Part shown: positions 6,305 through 7,080 of the stretch, one piece after another
How the letters are laid out: each line of letters begins with the position of its first letter
How positions within the stretch are numbered: the first letter of the stretch is position 1
Assembly: GCA_013329455.1 (NCBI GenBank)
Contig: DUKF01000108.1
Location: 3,045 to 10,124 of the forward strand
Length of the DNA: 7,080 nt
Source of the DNA: Methanotrichaceae archaeon
GTDB taxonomy: Archaea; Halobacteriota; Methanosarcinia; Methanotrichales; Methanotrichaceae
Direction: 5' to 3'
Made by a program: the position numbers and the translations under genes
Notes under the pieces: generated by a model
What the model saw: only the letters and a program-made list of their open reading frames with translations
The model's database searches: none
What the model was told of the DNA's origin: nothing

Positions 6305-6320
6305 CTCTTTTTATTTTTCG
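6305..6320 (-). promoter_or_regulatory. Probable BRE/TATA of the PAP2 gene
   Basis: The minus strand reads CGAAAAATAAAAAGAG: a CGAAA BRE-like block followed by an AT-rich TATA-like block. A start about 25 nt downstream would leave a leader of roughly 35 nt before the ATG at 6253. The TATA part is imperfect. Confidence 0.4.
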
Positions 6321-6394
6321 CCCGGCGCTTCCAACTGTCGATTCCTGTTCGCCCAAAAAGGGATAGAGAAGGGAAAAAACGCCTAAAACGCCTT

Positions 6395-6407
6395 GCAGCT
6401 TGCTGCG
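6395..6407. repeat. REP-like palindrome, copy 1
   Basis: GCAGCTTGCTGCG contains GCAGC and GCTGC around TT. The same 13 bases recur at 6944-6956. The flanks AAAACGCC and GCGCTTTT extend the symmetry loosely, so this could also form a hairpin with T-run in either direction. It marks the left edge of the AT-rich segment. Confidence 0.5.
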
Positions 6408-6444
6408 TGGTGCGCTTTTTGGCCATAACCCTGAGGTCGATTCT

Positions 6445-6488
6445 ATAAATCTTTTACAGGAATAGATTCTCCCCCACTCATTCTTGAT
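6445..6488 (-). pseudogene. Frameshifted partial copy of the downstream hypothetical gene
   Basis: These 44 bases match 6621-6663, inside the neighbouring gene, at about 38 positions, with one extra base in a C run (CCCCC against CCCC). On the minus strand the gene reads IKYEWGESIPVKYF; here the same bases read IKNEWG and then, after a one-base shift, ESIPVKDL followed by a stop. Some of the base differences are silent, which fits a decayed paralogue better than a very recent copy. It begins 16 nt after the gene's stop codon. No further similarity is seen on either side. Confidence 0.5.
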
Positions 6489-6504
6489 AAGTGGTATCCA
6501 GCGA

Positions 6505-6906
6505 TTATGGCCTTAAGAAAATATTGCACCCATTGGATATATCCGCCAATTCTTTGCGTACCTCCCATTCTTTACAAATGGATTCATATACAACCTCACT
6601 CGATAAAACGAATAGTACTAAAAAATATTTTACAGGAATTGATTCTCCCCACTCATATTTGATTTTACTATTTAACTCGTTTTTAGATACGTCGAAATCA
6701 ATAAGGTCGGTGATAATTTCTTGATCGCTAGAAAACTGTATTACCCGAGGTAATAGAACATCACTAATTCGGTCAAGGTCGTGTTTAACTACATCGTAAT
6801 ATTCTGACAGTTTTTCATCATCCCGCTTTGTTAATCCTTCCAATTCCTTCGCCAATTCTTTCATAGCGGAAATGGTACTTTTATTGGGCTTGTTCCTGCC
6901 ATCCAT
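6505..6906 (-). CDS. Hypothetical AT-rich protein, family not recognised
   Basis: A 133-residue soluble, charged protein that I do not recognise. Residues about 8-55 look strongly helical and could form a coiled coil (SAMKELAKELEGLTKRDDEKL, split here by charge pattern), and residues 92-104 are hydrophobic (KYFLVLFVLSSEVV) but short and preceded by charged residues. The ATG at 6906 is the only good start in the frame; the next upstream stop is at 6967-6969 and no clear Shine-Dalgarno sequence precedes the ATG. Base composition is very different from the neighbours: 35 of 120 bases are G/C at 6601-6720, against about 65% in a sampled gltA line. A 44-bp near-copy of its residues about 81-95 lies just after the stop. 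These points suggest recent acquisition. No partner gene is visible on this strand, and the function is unknown. Confidence 0.6.
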   Translation of the reverse strand: MDGRNKPNKSTISAMKELAKELEGLTKRDDEKLSEYYDVVKHDLDRISDVLLPRVIQFSSDQEIITDLIDFDVSKNELNSKIKYEWGESIPVKYFLVLFVLSSEVVYESICKEWEVRKELADISNGCNIFLRP

Positions 6907-6911
6907 TATAT

Positions 6912-6940
6912 TTGAATACGTTTTATTTTGAATTGAATAC
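6912..6940. repeat. Direct repeat TTGAATAC, two copies 21 bp apart
   Basis: TTGAATAC occurs at 6912-6919 and 6933-6940. A 21-bp spacing is two DNA helical turns, as for paired operator sites. It lies just upstream of the hypothetical gene's ATG, in the likely leader or promoter region. An operator role is inferred. Confidence 0.4.
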
Positions 6941-6941
6941 C

Positions 6942-6957
6942 CCGCAGCTTGCTGCGG
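6942..6957. repeat. REP-like palindrome, copy 2
   Basis: CCGCAGC and GCTGCGG form a perfect 7-bp inverted repeat around TT. The 13-base core is shared with copy 1 at 6395-6407, 547 bp away. It is on the upstream side of the hypothetical gene and could fold in its leader if transcription starts near 7015. Confidence 0.6.
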
Positions 6958-7037
6958 TTGGGATGGTCAAGAAAACGACTTAAGGATTGTTGCGTATTCT
7001 GTATGGATGATCGAGCTGATAAAAGCGAGTCATTGCA

Positions 7038-7052
7038 CATATAAAATTCGTT
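7038..7052 (-). promoter_or_regulatory. Strong BRE/TATA-like promoter at the window's right end
   Basis: The minus strand reads AACGAATTTTATATG, close to the methanogen BRE/TATA pattern. A start near 7015 would give the hypothetical gene at 6906 a long leader of about 108 nt containing the REP-like palindrome and the TTGAATAC pair. Read the other way the element is TATAAAA, so a plus-strand gene beyond the window is an alternative. No coding frame is supportable between 6907 and 7080. Confidence 0.5.
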
Positions 7053-7080
7053 ATCATATGGTTTTTTGTGTCAAATATAG

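Noticed and set aside
6445..6663. att sites of an integrated element (44-bp direct repeats)
   Set aside because: The copies are only 176 bp apart, one is inside a gene with its peptide kept, and no integrase or tRNA gene is present.

Overview
The window looks like chromosomal DNA from a euryarchaeon, most likely a methanogen of the Methanosarcinales type (Methanothrix-like is my guess, not proven). Three things support this: archaeal-style TATA elements, some with a CGAA-type BRE, upstream of several genes; start sites preceded by GGTGG/GAGG Shine-Dalgarno sequences; and protein families common in such genomes. The coding DNA is fairly GC-rich and the intergenic DNA AT-rich. No rRNA, tRNA, CRISPR array, transposase or integrase was seen.

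Layout from left to right. Positions 2-799 (+) hold the 3' part of a DOMON plus DUF2202 (ferritin-like) protein, whose N-terminus lies outside the window. It converges with a minus-strand gene (908-1405) for a T4 endonuclease V-like pyrimidine-dimer DNA glycosylase. The short gap between them holds a GC-rich hairpin, and a double oligo-T tract lies just inside the end of the glycosylase gene. After a 300-nt spacer comes a minus-strand pair, nfnA (3223-4056) then gltA/nfnB (1707-3143), read from one TATA promoter near 4135. The pair encodes both subunits of an NfnAB/SudAB-type flavin and iron-sulfur NAD(P)H:ferredoxin oxidoreductase. A 400-nt gene-free spacer follows, with a 16-bp tandem repeat and a perfect 14-bp palindrome. 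Then comes a second minus-strand pair: a membrane PAP2-family phosphatase (5246-6253) followed after 42 nt by a class I SAM methyltransferase (4487-5203).

The right end (about 6390-7080) differs from the rest. It is AT-rich (35 G/C in the 120 bases 6601-6720), has one unrecognised minus-strand gene (6505-6906), and carries two copies of a small palindrome built on GCAGCTTGCTGC, one on each side of that gene. Directly after the gene's stop codon lies a 44-bp near-copy of an internal part of the same gene, frameshifted relative to it. I read this as a small acquired or rearranged island, with a paralogue remnant and REP-like palindromes. It is the least ordinary part of the window.

The genes do not form one pathway. 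NfnAB handles redox-cofactor balance, the glycosylase DNA repair, the PAP2/methyltransferase pair possibly lipid or cell-envelope chemistry, and the DOMON/DUF2202 protein probably extracytoplasmic metal or redox chemistry. I found no clear new multi-gene system.
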